Shown: positions 8,793 through 18,507 of the stretch, one piece after another
How the letters are laid out: every line of letters starts with the position of its first letter
Numbering within the stretch: position 1 is the stretch's first letter
DNA from: Bacteroidota bacterium
GTDB taxonomy: Bacteria; Bacteroidota; Bacteroidia; Chitinophagales; Chitinophagaceae
DNA length: 64,000 nt
Reading direction: 5' to 3'
Assembly: GCA_029555415.1 (NCBI GenBank)
Contig: JAKPSI010000119.1
Coordinates: 124,001 to 188,000 of the forward strand
Translations under genes and position numbers: made by a program
The notes under the pieces: model-generated
What the model saw: only the letters and a program-made list of their open reading frames with translations
Databases searched by the model: none
Told to the model about the DNA's origin: nothing

Positions 8793-9824
8793 ATGCCCCG
8801 CTTCAATACCAACGACACCTTTAATTTATTATCCAAACTCACATTCAGGCGCTGCTGGAACGCCATGAAAGTACTGGTAAGTTATTACCTGAGCAAGTGG
8901 ACCGGTCGTGCCATTCAATGGGGCTACCCGATCTCCATTTCCTTTGAGCCCACTACCTCCTGCAACCTCCGCTGTCCCGAATGTCCCAGCGGACTCCGCG
9001 CCTTTACACGGCCCACCGGTATGCTGCAAAAGGATTTCTTCAGCGAAACGATCGATCAGCTTTCGAAAGAATTGCTCTACCTCGTTTTTTATTTTCAGGG
9101 GGAACCCTATCTCAATCCGGCTTTCCTGGATATGGTGAAATATGCTTCCGCGAAAAAGATCTATACCGCCACTTCCACCAACGCGCATTACCTGGATGAT
9201 GCCAATGCGAAAAGGACGATCGAAAGCGGGCTCGACCGCCTCATTATTTCTATCGACGGAACCACGCAGGAGGTGTACCAGCAATACCGTGTAGGCGGAC
9301 AACTCGATAAAGTGATCGCCGGCGCGAAGAATATCGTGCGCTGGAAAAAAGAACTGAAAAGCAAAACACCCTTCATCATTTTCCAGTTCCTGGTCGTGCA
9401 ACCCAACGAACACCAGATCGAAGACGTCAAAAAACTGGCGAAAGAGATCGGGGTGGATGATGTGTGGTTCAAAACAGCGCAGGTCTATGATTACCGGACC
9501 GACCCCAACCACCTGATCCCGGTGCAGGGTAAATACAGCCGCTACCGCAAGACCGAAACAGGATACGAATTCAAGGGAAAGCTTGAAAACCACTGCTGGC
9601 GGCTCTGGCATGATCCGGTCATCACCTGGGACGGACTGGTGGCGCCCTGCTGTTTCGATAAGGATGCGCAGCACCAGCTGGGCGATCTGCGGAAAAAAAG
9701 CTTCAAAGAGATCTGGAAAAACGGGGAATACAGTACATTCAGAAAGAAAATACTCCAAGGCCGCAGGAATATCGATATCTGCGCCAATTGTTCGGAAGGC
9801 ACCAAAGTGTGGAGTAATGAATAA
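8793..9824 (+). CDS. Radical SAM/SPASM domain protein
   Basis: A 343-residue radical SAM enzyme. The 4Fe-4S motif is TTSCNLRCPECPSG near residue 52-62 (CxxxCxxC). The C-terminal part has SPASM-like cysteines (HCWRLWHDPV, APCCFDKDA, DICANCSEG) that would bind auxiliary clusters. SPASM proteins modify peptides or act as anaerobic sulfatase maturases or in cofactor synthesis; no precursor peptide gene is visible next to it, so the substrate is open. The following DinB-like gene starts 15 bases after its stop, suggesting co-transcription. Confidence 0.88.
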   Translation: MPRFNTNDTFNLLSKLTFRRCWNAMKVLVSYYLSKWTGRAIQWGYPISISFEPTTSCNLRCPECPSGLRAFTRPTGMLQKDFFSETIDQLSKELLYLVFYFQGEPYLNPAFLDMVKYASAKKIYTATSTNAHYLDDANAKRTIESGLDRLIISIDGTTQEVYQQYRVGGQLDKVIAGAKNIVRWKKELKSKTPFIIFQFLVVQPNEHQIEDVKKLAKEIGVDDVWFKTAQVYDYRTDPNHLIPVQGKYSRYRKTETGYEFKGKLENHCWRLWHDPVITWDGLVAPCCFDKDAQHQLGDLRKKSFKEIWKNGEYSTFRKKILQGRRNIDICANCSEGTKVWSNE

Positions 9825-9839
9825 TTAAAACCGCCAAAC

Positions 9840-10319
9840 GTGGAATTACCTTCATCGCTTACGACCCGGATGCACTACCAGCATAAATCGCTGGTGGATC
9901 TTATTGACGGACTGAATGAAGAACAATTCAGGCGGGAGGTCATCCCCGGCAAATGGTCCGTGTTCGAGAATATCGTACACCTGCAGACCTATCAGCACGT
10001 GTTCATCGACCGGATCAATCAGCTGCTCAAAGGCACCAATCCCACCTTCCCTTCCTATAGCGCGGAAGCCGATCCGGCCTTCCATGAAAATTGTACTAAG
10101 ACCAGCCGTGAGATCATGCATGACCTGCTCACGACCCGCAAAGAGATCACATCAGGCTTGCTGAATCTGCCGGAAGCTGATTTCAGCAAAACCGCTGTGC
10201 ACCCGGCTTTCGGGCAACTGAACCTGAATATGTGGATGAATTTTTTCCTGCTGCATGAAGCGCACCATCTCTTTACCATCTTCAAGCTGGCAGCAACGCT
10301 GAAAAAGGAGATCGACTGA
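9840..10319 (+). CDS. DinB family protein (putative metal-dependent transferase)
   Basis: A 159-residue four-helix-bundle protein of the DinB/DinB_2 family, starting at GTG 9840. Putative metal-binding His residues are visible in NIVHLQTYQHVF (about residues 47-53) and in LLHEAHHLF near the C-terminus, matching the three-His arrangement of the family. Members are thought to be thiol (bacillithiol or similar)-dependent hydrolases or transferases; the function here is unassigned. It lies 15 bases downstream of the radical SAM gene, probably in the same transcript. Confidence 0.85.
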   Translation: MELPSSLTTRMHYQHKSLVDLIDGLNEEQFRREVIPGKWSVFENIVHLQTYQHVFIDRINQLLKGTNPTFPSYSAEADPAFHENCTKTSREIMHDLLTTRKEITSGLLNLPEADFSKTAVHPAFGQLNLNMWMNFFLLHEAHHLFTIFKLAATLKKEID

Positions 10320-10409
10320 TCACCAGCTTTTCATTTCCCGGTAGATCGAAGTATAGAAGGAGAAGAATCCTTCAAAAAAACTGCGTGCGGAATCGGAGAT
10401 CCATTTCAT
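10320..10409 (-). CDS. Putative small protein, 29 residues
   Basis: An ATG-to-TGA frame on the minus strand, starting one base after the DinB stop when read from the left. The peptide is MKWISDSARSFFEGFFSFYT followed by SIYREMKSW: an amphipathic, aromatic-rich helix bracketed by Lys/Arg, a composition typical of small membrane-associated peptides. It is convergent with the DinB gene. No clear promoter or ribosome-binding site is visible and no family is recognised. It may be a chance frame. Confidence 0.35.
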   Translation of the reverse strand: MKWISDSARSFFEGFFSFYTSIYREMKSW

Positions 10410-10586
10410 AGACTAAGGTGTTGGGATGATGGTTCAATGGAAAGGACATACAAATCAAACGGAAATTCATACACCCTCCAATACCACGAAGAGGGGATTT
10501 TGCAACCGCATGCTGCACGCGGGAGGGGCCGATTTTGTTAATACCCTGTGAATTGCATGAATGGGTTTTTAGATTTCACCATTCGG

Positions 10587-10605
10587 TGTTTAAACATTAA
10601 TTTTG
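10587..10605 (+). promoter_or_regulatory. marR promoter with palindromic operator
   Basis: A perfect 10-bp palindrome TGTTTAAACA (10587-10596) sits one base before a Bacteroidota -7 box TAATTTTG (10598-10605). The same palindrome in the same relation to a -7 box occurs at 24285-24307 in front of the OB-fold/yceI pair. By analogy with MarR autoregulation this is a probable operator of the regulator encoded at 10706. The leader to the start codon would be about 95 nt. Upstream, 10410-10586 shows nothing I can name. Confidence 0.6.
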
Positions 10606-10705
10606 CAGGTCCAGCGGTGCTGACCGGAAAATTCCCGAATTATTCAAGGTCAGCCTTTGGAATGGCTGAATCTTTTTACATTTACCACGAACTCAACGAA
10701 CTGCC

Positions 10706-11164
10706 ATGGGCATCGACAAAGACATACAACAGGCCAAATTCAGGAATAATTACCAGAAAGCAGGTATCAATCTACTGTATACCATCGGCTGGATACGTGA
10801 TCGTACCCGGTCTATTTTTGAATCGGAGGATATCACTCCCCAGCAGTTCAACATCCTCCGCATCCTGCGCGGAAGCTTTCCGCAACCTCTCTCCACCCTG
10901 CAGATCCGCGAACGCATGCTGGATAAAATGAGTGATACCAGCCGTATCGTCGACCGCCTGATCGTTAAAGGTTTAGTTAAAAAACTGGTTTGCAAATCAG
11001 ACCGTCGCCTCGTAGACGTTATCATTTCAGATAAAGGCAAAAAGTTACTGGAACGTCTGGACCTGCGCCAGGATGAGATCGACGGTGCGTTGAAAAATCT
11101 CACCGACAAAGAAGCCGCTCAACTCAGCGACCTTTTAGATAAGATACGGGACGGCGCCAAATAA
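10706..11164 (+). CDS. MarR family transcriptional regulator
   Basis: A 152-residue winged-helix regulator. The recognition region is clear: ITPQQFNILRILRG (helix before the HTH), then STLQIRERMLDKMSDTSRIV and DRLIVKGLVKK with the wing in SDRRLVDVIISDKGKKLL. MarR dimers usually bind palindromes overlapping their own promoter and release on binding a phenolic or oxidised ligand. A matching palindrome lies over its predicted promoter (10587-10605) and over the promoter of the OB-fold/YceI genes at 24.3 kb, so these are candidate targets. The glycosidase downstream has its own -7-like box and is probably separate. Confidence 0.93.
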   Translation: MGIDKDIQQAKFRNNYQKAGINLLYTIGWIRDRTRSIFESEDITPQQFNILRILRGSFPQPLSTLQIRERMLDKMSDTSRIVDRLIVKGLVKKLVCKSDRRLVDVIISDKGKKLLERLDLRQDEIDGALKNLTDKEAAQLSDLLDKIRDGAK

Positions 11165-11205
11165 GATTATCACGTACTTTTGCGCCTCATTCCGAATATG
11201 AAGAT

Positions 11206-12747
11206 ATGAAGCGACCCGTGTATGTGCTCCTTGCAGCCCTTTTAGTATGCTCCCTTTCCGTATCCGCCCAGCCGAAATATGAATTCCGCGCGGTTTGGAT
11301 CGCGTCCGTTGATAATATCGACTGGCCGCAGAAAGGGGTTACCGACCCCGAAACGCAGAAAGCTGATTTCATCCGTCAGCTCGACCTCCATCAGAAAAAT
11401 GGCATGAATGCCGTGATCGTTCAGGTGCGCCCCTCCGCGGATGCCCTCTACGCTTCTCCCTACGAACCCTGGAGTCAGTGGCTCACCGGCGTTCAGGGAC
11501 AAGCTCCCAATCCCTACTATGATCCGCTGCAGTTCATGATCGATGAAACGCATAAACGCGGCATGGAATTCCACGCCTGGCTGAACCCCTACCGCGCCGA
11601 TTTCAAAGTAGGTGGCTCTTCCATCAGCAATGAACACATTACCCGTACCCATCCGGAATGGTTCGTTCAGTACGGTGATAAAAAATATTTCGACCCTTCC
11701 AATAAAGAAGCACAGGCTTTTGTCGTGAAAGTGGTCCGTGATATCGTGCACCGCTATGATGTGGATGCCATTCATATGGATGATTATTTTTACCCCTATC
11801 GCCTGCCCGGCAAAGATTTCCCCGATGCCGCGGCGTATGCGAAAGCCGGGACCAAACTGAGCAAGGACGACTGGCGCCGCAGCAATGTGGACTCCATCAT
11901 CCGTCAGCTGAGCATCACCATCAAGCAGGAAAAACCGCTGGTGAAATTCGGCATCGCCCCATTTGCGGTATGGCGCAATAAGGACCGTGACCCCGATGGC
12001 AGTGATACCCGCTCAGGTGTTACGAACTACGATGATCTCTACGCCAACATCCTGCTCTGGCTGAAAAAAAGCTGGATCGATTATGTGGCTCCGCAACTTT
12101 ATCTGGAGATCGGTCACGATAAGATCGGTTTTGAGAAAATGGTGGACTGGTGGAACCGCCACGCTTACGGAAAGCACGTCTACATTGGTCATGGTATCTA
12201 CCGCGCCAATGAAGGCGGAAGAGCCTTCCAGAATCCGAATGAGATACCCAATGAGATCAAACTGCTGCGCCGTTATCCCAATGTACAGGGCAGCATTTAT
12301 TTCAGCAGTAACAGTTTCGACCGTAACCCCAACGGATGGAACGACAGTCTGCGCGATAATTATTACAAATACCCGGCCCTCATCCCGCCCATGCGCTGGG
12401 TCGATAATGAAAAACCCTGGCCGCCGATCGTGGAAAGAAGCATCAGCAATGATTCGGTGATCCGACTGGTAGTGAAACCCGATCCGCGGAACCGTATTGA
12501 GATCAAATATTACATCGTGTATGAATACGCACCCGAATCACACAGTGATGTGTTCGGTAATATTCCCCGTTATATTTCCCGCATCGTAACGTTACCAAAA
12601 GGATTCACTTTATCCGAAACACTTTCATCCGCGCATTTCTCTTACCGCTATGTCATCACAGCTGTGGGTAAGAATAACAATGAAAGCGACATGAGTGAGA
12701 TCGCGATACTCGTGCAGCCCGGCGGAACGAAATGGAGTTTTTATTGA
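11206..12747 (+). CDS. Glycoside hydrolase family 10-like protein (GHL10/DUF187)
   Basis: A 513-residue secreted protein with a signal peptide (cleavage after VSAQ, about residue 22). The GHL10 domain follows at once: EFRAVWIASVDNIDWPQKG, then VIVQVRPSADALY, EFHAWLNPYRADF and DAIHMDDYFYPY, which supplies the Asp/Glu-type active-site residues of the TIM barrel. The last ~120 residues look like a beta-sandwich (Fn3-like) module. The family is linked to cleavage of cell-wall glycans, with some members acting on denuded peptidoglycan. A TACTTTTG -7-like box lies at 11175-11182. The neighbour at 12751 is convergent and stops 4 bases away. Confidence 0.9.
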   Translation: MKRPVYVLLAALLVCSLSVSAQPKYEFRAVWIASVDNIDWPQKGVTDPETQKADFIRQLDLHQKNGMNAVIVQVRPSADALYASPYEPWSQWLTGVQGQAPNPYYDPLQFMIDETHKRGMEFHAWLNPYRADFKVGGSSISNEHITRTHPEWFVQYGDKKYFDPSNKEAQAFVVKVVRDIVHRYDVDAIHMDDYFYPYRLPGKDFPDAAAYAKAGTKLSKDDWRRSNVDSIIRQLSITIKQEKPLVKFGIAPFAVWRNKDRDPDGSDTRSGVTNYDDLYANILLWLKKSWIDYVAPQLYLEIGHDKIGFEKMVDWWNRHAYGKHVYIGHGIYRANEGGRAFQNPNEIPNEIKLLRRYPNVQGSIYFSSNSFDRNPNGWNDSLRDNYYKYPALIPPMRWVDNEKPWPPIVERSISNDSVIRLVVKPDPRNRIEIKYYIVYEYAPESHSDVFGNIPRYISRIVTLPKGFTLSETLSSAHFSYRYVITAVGKNNNESDMSEIAILVQPGGTKWSFY

Positions 12748-12750
12748 GCC

Positions 12751-15213
12751 TTACAGCCAGCGGTTACGTAACCAGTCCCACTTGGTCAGTCCGATCTTGA
12801 ACTGCACCGGATTTCGGTACTGATTGGCGGCGGACCCCACCACATACACGCCCAGCTTGAATTTGGTGAGGGGGTTGAAAGGCCATTTGATCACGCGTTC
12901 GATCCCCGCGAATACTTCAAAATAACGCAGGTCACGCTCCGGCGCGATCAGGAAACCCGTACCGGCCACTTCACGTAACTGCAGCTTCTTGAGGAAAGGG
13001 ATCTTATTCAGCAAGGCGCCGTTGAATTCATGCACCAGATGCCCTTCATAAAAACGCTTGAATAACGGGAAGGTGGAATCCAGTGCCTGGAAAGCTTTAT
13101 GCGGACTGGAGAACAGCAAGGGATCGCCGCGGCGCTGGAACTGATAATCCACCAGCCGCAGATCACGCGTATTGGTGAAATTGCCAGTCTTGATCCGGTA
13201 ATTCGTATTACCCCAGATCCCGAATTTGATCTTCTGCTGTATGCCGAATTCGATATAATCAAAATCGACCTTGCTCTTGAATACGCCCGGCATGCCCTTA
13301 CGCCACAACACATAGAAGGTGGGATATTTCGAACCCAGCAGGATCCGCTCCTTCGGCTCACGCACATAACGCATCTTCGGTGTGTACTCCAGCCGCACCC
13401 TTGTATAGAAAGCATTGTAAGGATCGAATGCGATGGCCTGATTGTTCACAAATGTGCCACCCAGTAAACTGTCCGCTTTCGGATTTGTACGGTAATCGGC
13501 CACCGAACGGCGGAAAGCGATGTCCAGATCATTGGTCAGGTATAATCCGCTGGTGATGCCCAGGGTATGACTGATACCGAATGCATTATTGAGATAGATA
13601 TTGCTCCGCTTCAGCATATTGATCCACGCGTCACCTTCATAGATGTACTGGAAGTCGCGCCCCGCGCTCAATGTATACGAACCACCACTGAAAGGATTGT
13701 ACTTGCGCGTAAAACTCACACTGCCGTTCAGGTCCTTGTTGCGGATACCGTAACTGGCATTGAACATCATCGACATATCCTTGCGAGATTCGAATATTTT
13801 ACTGTGAAAGAAGGAAAGGTTGATCCGCGTTCCGCCGAAGGTGAACGGATTGATGATGGCCGTTACCGGAGGCAGCATCCATTTGCTTTCCTTCTCGTGA
13901 TCATTGAACATCTGACCCAGAAATAATATGTTCTTCCAGGTCACGCGGTTGATCACATCATCCAGTGAATCCAGATAAGCTTTGGAATGCATGACCGCAT
14001 ACACACTGTCCTTGTAACGGATGAACGCCACTTCCTTTACACTGAGTGGCTCCGTGCGTACCTGTTTCCAGAACAGACTGTCCTTCCGGTACGCTTCTAC
14101 AGAGGTCACACTGACCTCGTTCCCGAAATACCCTTTGTTGAATTGTTTATTGAGTTCATAATTCCGGAAGTCCGCCACCGTCTCTCCTGTTTTCTTTCCC
14201 TTACCTGTTTTGGAAAAATAAGTGAACTGCTGCCGCGTGATCATCCAGGCCGTTTTATTCACGAATCCGTAATTCTGTTCCACTTCAAAATAATCATACT
14301 CGGGCAAGTGATAGGCCGGCAGAATGAATTTTGAATGCAGGATCGCGAAGGAACTGTCGGAGATCGTGATCTCACCTTCCACCGTTGCATTACTGAGCTG
14401 GCGCGGGGTTACGCGGATCGTATACGTCCGGTATTTACCACTGCGTACGGATTTGATCGTCTTGAAACGGTAGGCCACCAGTCCGCTGTAACTCACCGGT
14501 GATATGAACGGGATCTGTGAGATGCCCGGTGCCTTCAGCAGGTTATTGTACAAATTGAAATCCCCTTCAGTGGCAGAGAGAAAGAAAAGATCACCCACAT
14601 TACCACGCTTGGTCACCGCCACCCGTTCTTCTTTGTATTGTTGTCCGCTGCCATGATCGTATTTCAGCAGCACTTCCGCCATGGCCATCGATGCCAAGCT
14701 GGGTTCTTTAGGAACAAGTGCGGTATCACTTCCGCTCTTTATCACTTTTCCGAAAACGGTATCCTGTTGTGTGGCCTTGATGTATACCTGGCAGGAATAG
14801 AGGCCGGACGCGGCCATCAGCGAATCCTTTTTACTGATCACTTTGCGGATCATTTCTTCGGCACGGTCGCGCAGCTTCACACGCACGACCACTTCGCCCA
14901 GGTCCTGCCCCGGGTCATCTTCCAGAATGAAATTCTGTTCCGTATTCGCGGTGATCGTAATGGGCATCAAACGCGGCAGGTAACCGATCATGGTCACTAC
15001 CACTTCATACTGTCCCTCTTCCAGCATCAGCTCAAAGGAACCATCATCTTTTGTGATCGTTCCTTCCTTCATGCCCTTCACCTGCACACTGGCCAGCGCC
15101 AGCGGTTCCATTTGCTTATTGGCCACACGACCCTTCAACCTGTAACTCGATTGTGCCATAACGGCCATCGGCAGGGTAAAAAATAAAATCAGTAAAAAAA
15201 CAGATCCTTTCAT
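12751..15213 (-). CDS. DUF5686 outer-membrane protein with carboxypeptidase-regulatory domain
   Basis: An 820-residue secreted protein. Residues 1-20 are a signal peptide (ending VMAQ); residues about 24-110 form a CarboxypepD_reg-like beta-sandwich (LKGRVANKQMEPLALASVQV), as at the N-terminus of many TonB-linked proteins. The rest matches the DUF5686 layout: a linker with GLYSCQVYIKATQQD, then a long beta-rich C-terminal part ending in WLRNRWL that looks like an outer-membrane barrel with alternating polar and aromatic strands. Function is unknown. Single-gene unit; divergent space to the right (15214-15380) holds nothing recognisable. Confidence 0.86.
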   Translation of the reverse strand: MKGSVFLLILFFTLPMAVMAQSSYRLKGRVANKQMEPLALASVQVKGMKEGTITKDDGSFELMLEEGQYEVVVTMIGYLPRLMPITITANTEQNFILEDDPGQDLGEVVVRVKLRDRAEEMIRKVISKKDSLMAASGLYSCQVYIKATQQDTVFGKVIKSGSDTALVPKEPSLASMAMAEVLLKYDHGSGQQYKEERVAVTKRGNVGDLFFLSATEGDFNLYNNLLKAPGISQIPFISPVSYSGLVAYRFKTIKSVRSGKYRTYTIRVTPRQLSNATVEGEITISDSSFAILHSKFILPAYHLPEYDYFEVEQNYGFVNKTAWMITRQQFTYFSKTGKGKKTGETVADFRNYELNKQFNKGYFGNEVSVTSVEAYRKDSLFWKQVRTEPLSVKEVAFIRYKDSVYAVMHSKAYLDSLDDVINRVTWKNILFLGQMFNDHEKESKWMLPPVTAIINPFTFGGTRINLSFFHSKIFESRKDMSMMFNASYGIRNKDLNGSVSFTRKYNPFSGGSYTLSAGRDFQYIYEGDAWINMLKRSNIYLNNAFGISHTLGITSGLYLTNDLDIAFRRSVADYRTNPKADSLLGGTFVNNQAIAFDPYNAFYTRVRLEYTPKMRYVREPKERILLGSKYPTFYVLWRKGMPGVFKSKVDFDYIEFGIQQKIKFGIWGNTNYRIKTGNFTNTRDLRLVDYQFQRRGDPLLFSSPHKAFQALDSTFPLFKRFYEGHLVHEFNGALLNKIPFLKKLQLREVAGTGFLIAPERDLRYFEVFAGIERVIKWPFNPLTKFKLGVYVVGSAANQYRNPVQFKIGLTKWDWLRNRWL

Positions 15214-15380
15214 GTGGTTGTGGTCACTGGAACATGCAAAATTGATACTTATTTATCCGATCAGGAAGTCTCCGGCCGGTTTTAAAGCCAGTTTAACATG
15301 TTCAGGAACAGGGAGGCAGTGGCTTTAAAAGGGTGGATATTACTCTGAAATATGACAGCAGCCCATTGGCTTTAGTTGCA

Positions 15381-15689
15381 TTAATGATACAGGGAACGGG
15401 CATGCGGTTTTTGCTCCATATAGTTGGTGTAATCCACCGAACCGAGCCGGAAACGCACAGGAACCTTTGTCAGCTTATCTGTCAGCAATTCCTGGCGACA
15501 AAAGAATCCCAAATGACGACTGTAAAAAGAGGCCGGTATACCGGTTACATGTACACTGTCCGCGGCCACATACATGGGCACCCGGAGACTGAAAACGGCT
15601 GGCGGCGGGGTGAGTTTGGACTGTCCGGAAATATTTCCGGAAAAGAATATTAACAACACAACAAGAATACTGCAAAGCCGTTCCCGCAT
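15381..15689 (-). CDS. Small secreted hypothetical protein
   Basis: A 102-residue protein with a good signal peptide (hydrophobic core SILVVLLIFF, probable cleavage after ISGQ near residue 23). The mature part is beta-rich with VTGIPASFYSRHLGFFC, a lone pair of Cys-containing positions and FRLGSVDYTNYME near the C-terminus. I do not recognise a family. It is divergent from rpoN (start 15787), so the ~100 bp between them must carry both promoters. Single gene. Confidence 0.6.
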   Translation of the reverse strand: MRERLCSILVVLLIFFSGNISGQSKLTPPPAVFSLRVPMYVAADSVHVTGIPASFYSRHLGFFCRQELLTDKLTKVPVRFRLGSVDYTNYMEQKPHARSLYH

Positions 15690-15786
15690 CCCTATCTAAT
15701 TTGTATGTAATTTACGGCCTGATTTTTGATGTTGGGCCGGATTTTTGAAATTTCAGGGGCCGGCCCGTTTAAACCATTCTCCGAAC

Positions 15787-17277
15787 ATGGCCCTAAGCCA
15801 GAGCCTACAGCAGAAGCTACTGCAGAAATTATCCCCACAGCAAATTCAGTTAATGAAGCTGCTGCAGGTTCCTACGGCCAATCTCGAAGAAAGGATCAAG
15901 GAAGAACTGGAGGAAAACCCCGCACTGGAACTGGATGAAGAAAAACATGAGGACGACGGCGAGGATACGCTGGATGAACTCAATGAACCCGGCGAAGATG
16001 AATATGATGACCCCGACGGCAGTGAGGACGAATACACGGATATCGATGTAAGCGATTATGTGCAGGACGGTGACGATGAAGTGGGCGATTACAAACTCCG
16101 CGATGATAACTATCCGGAAGATGATGAGAACCGGACCATCCCTTTTAAAACAGAGACCAGTTTTTATCAGTTACTGCTCGATCAGCTCGGCATGCTGAAA
16201 CTCGACCCGCTTGAACAGCAGATCGCCGAACAGATCGTGGGCAGTATCGATGAGGACGGCTACCTCCGCCGCGATTCCACCGCGATCGTGGATGACCTGG
16301 CCTTCCGCCAGAATATCAACACCTCACTGGAACAAGTGGAATCACTCGTGAAACGTATCCAGCTGTTCGATCCTGCAGGCGTTGCAGCACGTGACCTGCA
16401 GGAATGCCTCCTGCTGCAATTACAAAGGATGAAGGATGAAGGCAAACCGGTCGACCTGGCCATCAAAGCCGTTTCCCGCTATTTCGATGAATTCACCAAG
16501 AAGCACTACGAAAAAATACAACGCGGACTGAACCTGGACGATGATCAGCTGAAAGCGATGATGATGCAGATCGTCCGCCTCAATCCCAAACCCGGCGGTA
16601 CCGTTGGCGCGCAATCCAAAGCGGTGAACTATGTGGTGCCCGATTTCTTCCTGCTCAATAATAATGGTAAGATCGAACTGACCCTGAACAGCCGCAATGC
16701 GCCGGAACTCAGGATCAGCGAGGGTTACAGGGATATGCTGAAGGAATATGACCGCGGCAGCAAGAAAGACAAACGCCAGAAAGAAGCCGTCCTCTTCATC
16801 AAACAGAAGATCGACTCGGCCAAATGGTTCATCGATGCCATCAAGCAACGCCAGCATACACTGCTGAGTACCATGCACGCGATCATGGACCATCAGCAGG
16901 AATTCTTCTTCACCGGAGATGAAACTACTTTGCGTCCGATGATCCTGAAAGACATCGCTGCCAGAACGAATCTGGATATCTCCACCGTCAGCCGCGTAGC
17001 GAACAGCAAATTCGTACAAACGGAATTCGGTACCTATCGTCTTAAATTCTTCTTCAGTGAATCACTGAGTACGGAAAGCGGCGAAGAAGTATCCACTCGC
17101 GAAGTAAAGAAGATCCTCAGCGACCTCATCGAAGGGGAACATAAAAAAAGACCGCTCAGTGATGAACGCCTTACCGAACTGTTACAGGAAAAAGGTTATA
17201 ATATTGCCCGCCGGACCGTTGCCAAATACCGGGAACAACTGAACATTCCGGTCGCACGCCTTCGTAAAGAACTCTGA
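15787..17277 (+). CDS. rpoN: RNA polymerase sigma-54 factor
   Basis: A 496-residue sigma-54 factor. Region I is glutamine-rich at the start (MALSQSLQQKLLQKLSPQQI), which decides the start at ATG 15787 rather than an upstream in-frame codon at 15745. An acidic region II follows (about residues 55-115, many Asp/Glu). The core-binding and DNA-binding domains end in the RpoN box ARRTVAKYREQLNIP near the C-terminus. Sigma-54 needs AAA+ activators to open promoters of the -24/-12 type; no such activator is linked here. The SGNH gene starts 7 bases after its stop, suggesting co-transcription. Confidence 0.97.
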   Translation: MALSQSLQQKLLQKLSPQQIQLMKLLQVPTANLEERIKEELEENPALELDEEKHEDDGEDTLDELNEPGEDEYDDPDGSEDEYTDIDVSDYVQDGDDEVGDYKLRDDNYPEDDENRTIPFKTETSFYQLLLDQLGMLKLDPLEQQIAEQIVGSIDEDGYLRRDSTAIVDDLAFRQNINTSLEQVESLVKRIQLFDPAGVAARDLQECLLLQLQRMKDEGKPVDLAIKAVSRYFDEFTKKHYEKIQRGLNLDDDQLKAMMMQIVRLNPKPGGTVGAQSKAVNYVVPDFFLLNNNGKIELTLNSRNAPELRISEGYRDMLKEYDRGSKKDKRQKEAVLFIKQKIDSAKWFIDAIKQRQHTLLSTMHAIMDHQQEFFFTGDETTLRPMILKDIAARTNLDISTVSRVANSKFVQTEFGTYRLKFFFSESLSTESGEEVSTREVKKILSDLIEGEHKKRPLSDERLTELLQEKGYNIARRTVAKYREQLNIPVARLRKEL

Positions 17278-17283
17278 TCATTC

Positions 17284-18501
17284 ATGAAAAAAATACTGCT
17301 CACCATACTGGCCGGACTGTTCTTTATACGGTCAGGCGCCCAACTGATGACCTTTGATGAGCAGGCAGCCGTAAAACAATTCCCGCAGATCAGCGCGGTG
17401 TTCAACCGCATTTTCAACGGCTCGCAGATGGATTCCTTTTACCGGAAACTGGAGATGCTCAAACGGACCGGTAAAGGCACTGTGAACATCGTACACATCG
17501 GCGACTCGCATATCCAGGCGGATTATATGACCGCCGTGGTGCGCAACGGCCTGCAGCAGTTCTTCGGCAGCGCCGGACGCGGCATGGTATTCCCGTATCA
17601 GCTGGCCATCTCCAATGCACCGCCCGATATCAGCAGCAGCTCCAATACTACCTGGCAGTTCAACCGCGTCACACATACGGAGATCCCCATCGCCGCCGGT
17701 GTTTCGGGTTATGTTATAAGGACCAGCACGCCCGGCGCCTCATTCGACTTCAGTCTGAAAGGGCAGTCGCAGGATATCTCCTTCAACAAACTGCGTTTCT
17801 TCACGGACAGCAACAGCAGCTGGATCCTGCAGGCGGATAATAATCCAACTCCTTATCTCATTAAAAAGGAAGAAGGGGATGACGCGCTTTCGCAGGATGT
17901 GCAATTAGAGAACAAAGCTGTTTCCTTCAGCCTATCCTCATTGCCATCAAATGCATTGAAGGAATTTTATGGTGTATCACTGGAGAATTCAGGTCCGGGA
18001 TTATTGTATCATACCATTGGTGTGAATGGCGTTCGCTACGATCAGTTCAATGTGTCGCCCGTATTCTGGCAGCAATTACCGGCGCTGAAAGCGGACCTCT
18101 ACATCATTTCCCTGGGTACCAATGAAGCACAGAAAACGGATTTTGATGAACCGGCTTTCATCAAAGGCGTGAGTCTCTTCCTTCAAAAACTGAAAGCCGC
18201 ATCACCGAACGCATCGGTACTGATCACAACGGCCGCTGATTCCTATTACCGCGGACGCCACCCCAATAACGTACTCCGCGGGATCAACATCGCCCTCTTC
18301 AATTACTGTAACCGCGAGAACCTTCCCATCTGGGACCTCTACCGCATCAGCAACGGCTACGGCTCTTCTACCCGCTGGATCCGCCGCGGCCTCATGAACC
18401 CCGACCGCATCCACTTCACCGGTGAAGGCTACAGGATACAGGGACAGTTACTGTTCAGCGCGCTGGCGAAGGGATACAATAATTTCGTGAGCAGCTACTG
18501 A
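17284..18501 (+). CDS. SGNH/GDSL hydrolase family protein
   Basis: A 405-residue exported protein with an N-terminal signal sequence (to about residue 20). SGNH blocks are visible: NIVHIGDSHIQAD (block I, nucleophile Ser), SLGTNEAQ (block III-like, GxN) and DRIHFTGEGYRI (block V, Asp-x-x-His). This class includes esterases and acyltransferases that add or remove O-acetyl groups on envelope glycans. It follows rpoN by 7 bases and is convergent with an MBOAT gene that itself follows another SGNH gene, suggesting a shared role in envelope O-acylation (inference). Confidence 0.85.
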   Translation: MKKILLTILAGLFFIRSGAQLMTFDEQAAVKQFPQISAVFNRIFNGSQMDSFYRKLEMLKRTGKGTVNIVHIGDSHIQADYMTAVVRNGLQQFFGSAGRGMVFPYQLAISNAPPDISSSSNTTWQFNRVTHTEIPIAAGVSGYVIRTSTPGASFDFSLKGQSQDISFNKLRFFTDSNSSWILQADNNPTPYLIKKEEGDDALSQDVQLENKAVSFSLSSLPSNALKEFYGVSLENSGPGLLYHTIGVNGVRYDQFNVSPVFWQQLPALKADLYIISLGTNEAQKTDFDEPAFIKGVSLFLQKLKAASPNASVLITTAADSYYRGRHPNNVLRGINIALFNYCNRENLPIWDLYRISNGYGSSTRWIRRGLMNPDRIHFTGEGYRIQGQLLFSALAKGYNNFVSSY

Positions 18502-18507
18502 ACGGAG

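Noticed and set aside
16420-17019. Minus-strand frame over rpoN and similar long antisense frames elsewhere (23178-24182, 36542-37069, 46261-46896)
   Set aside because: They follow codon structure of the true genes and contain no recognisable domain.
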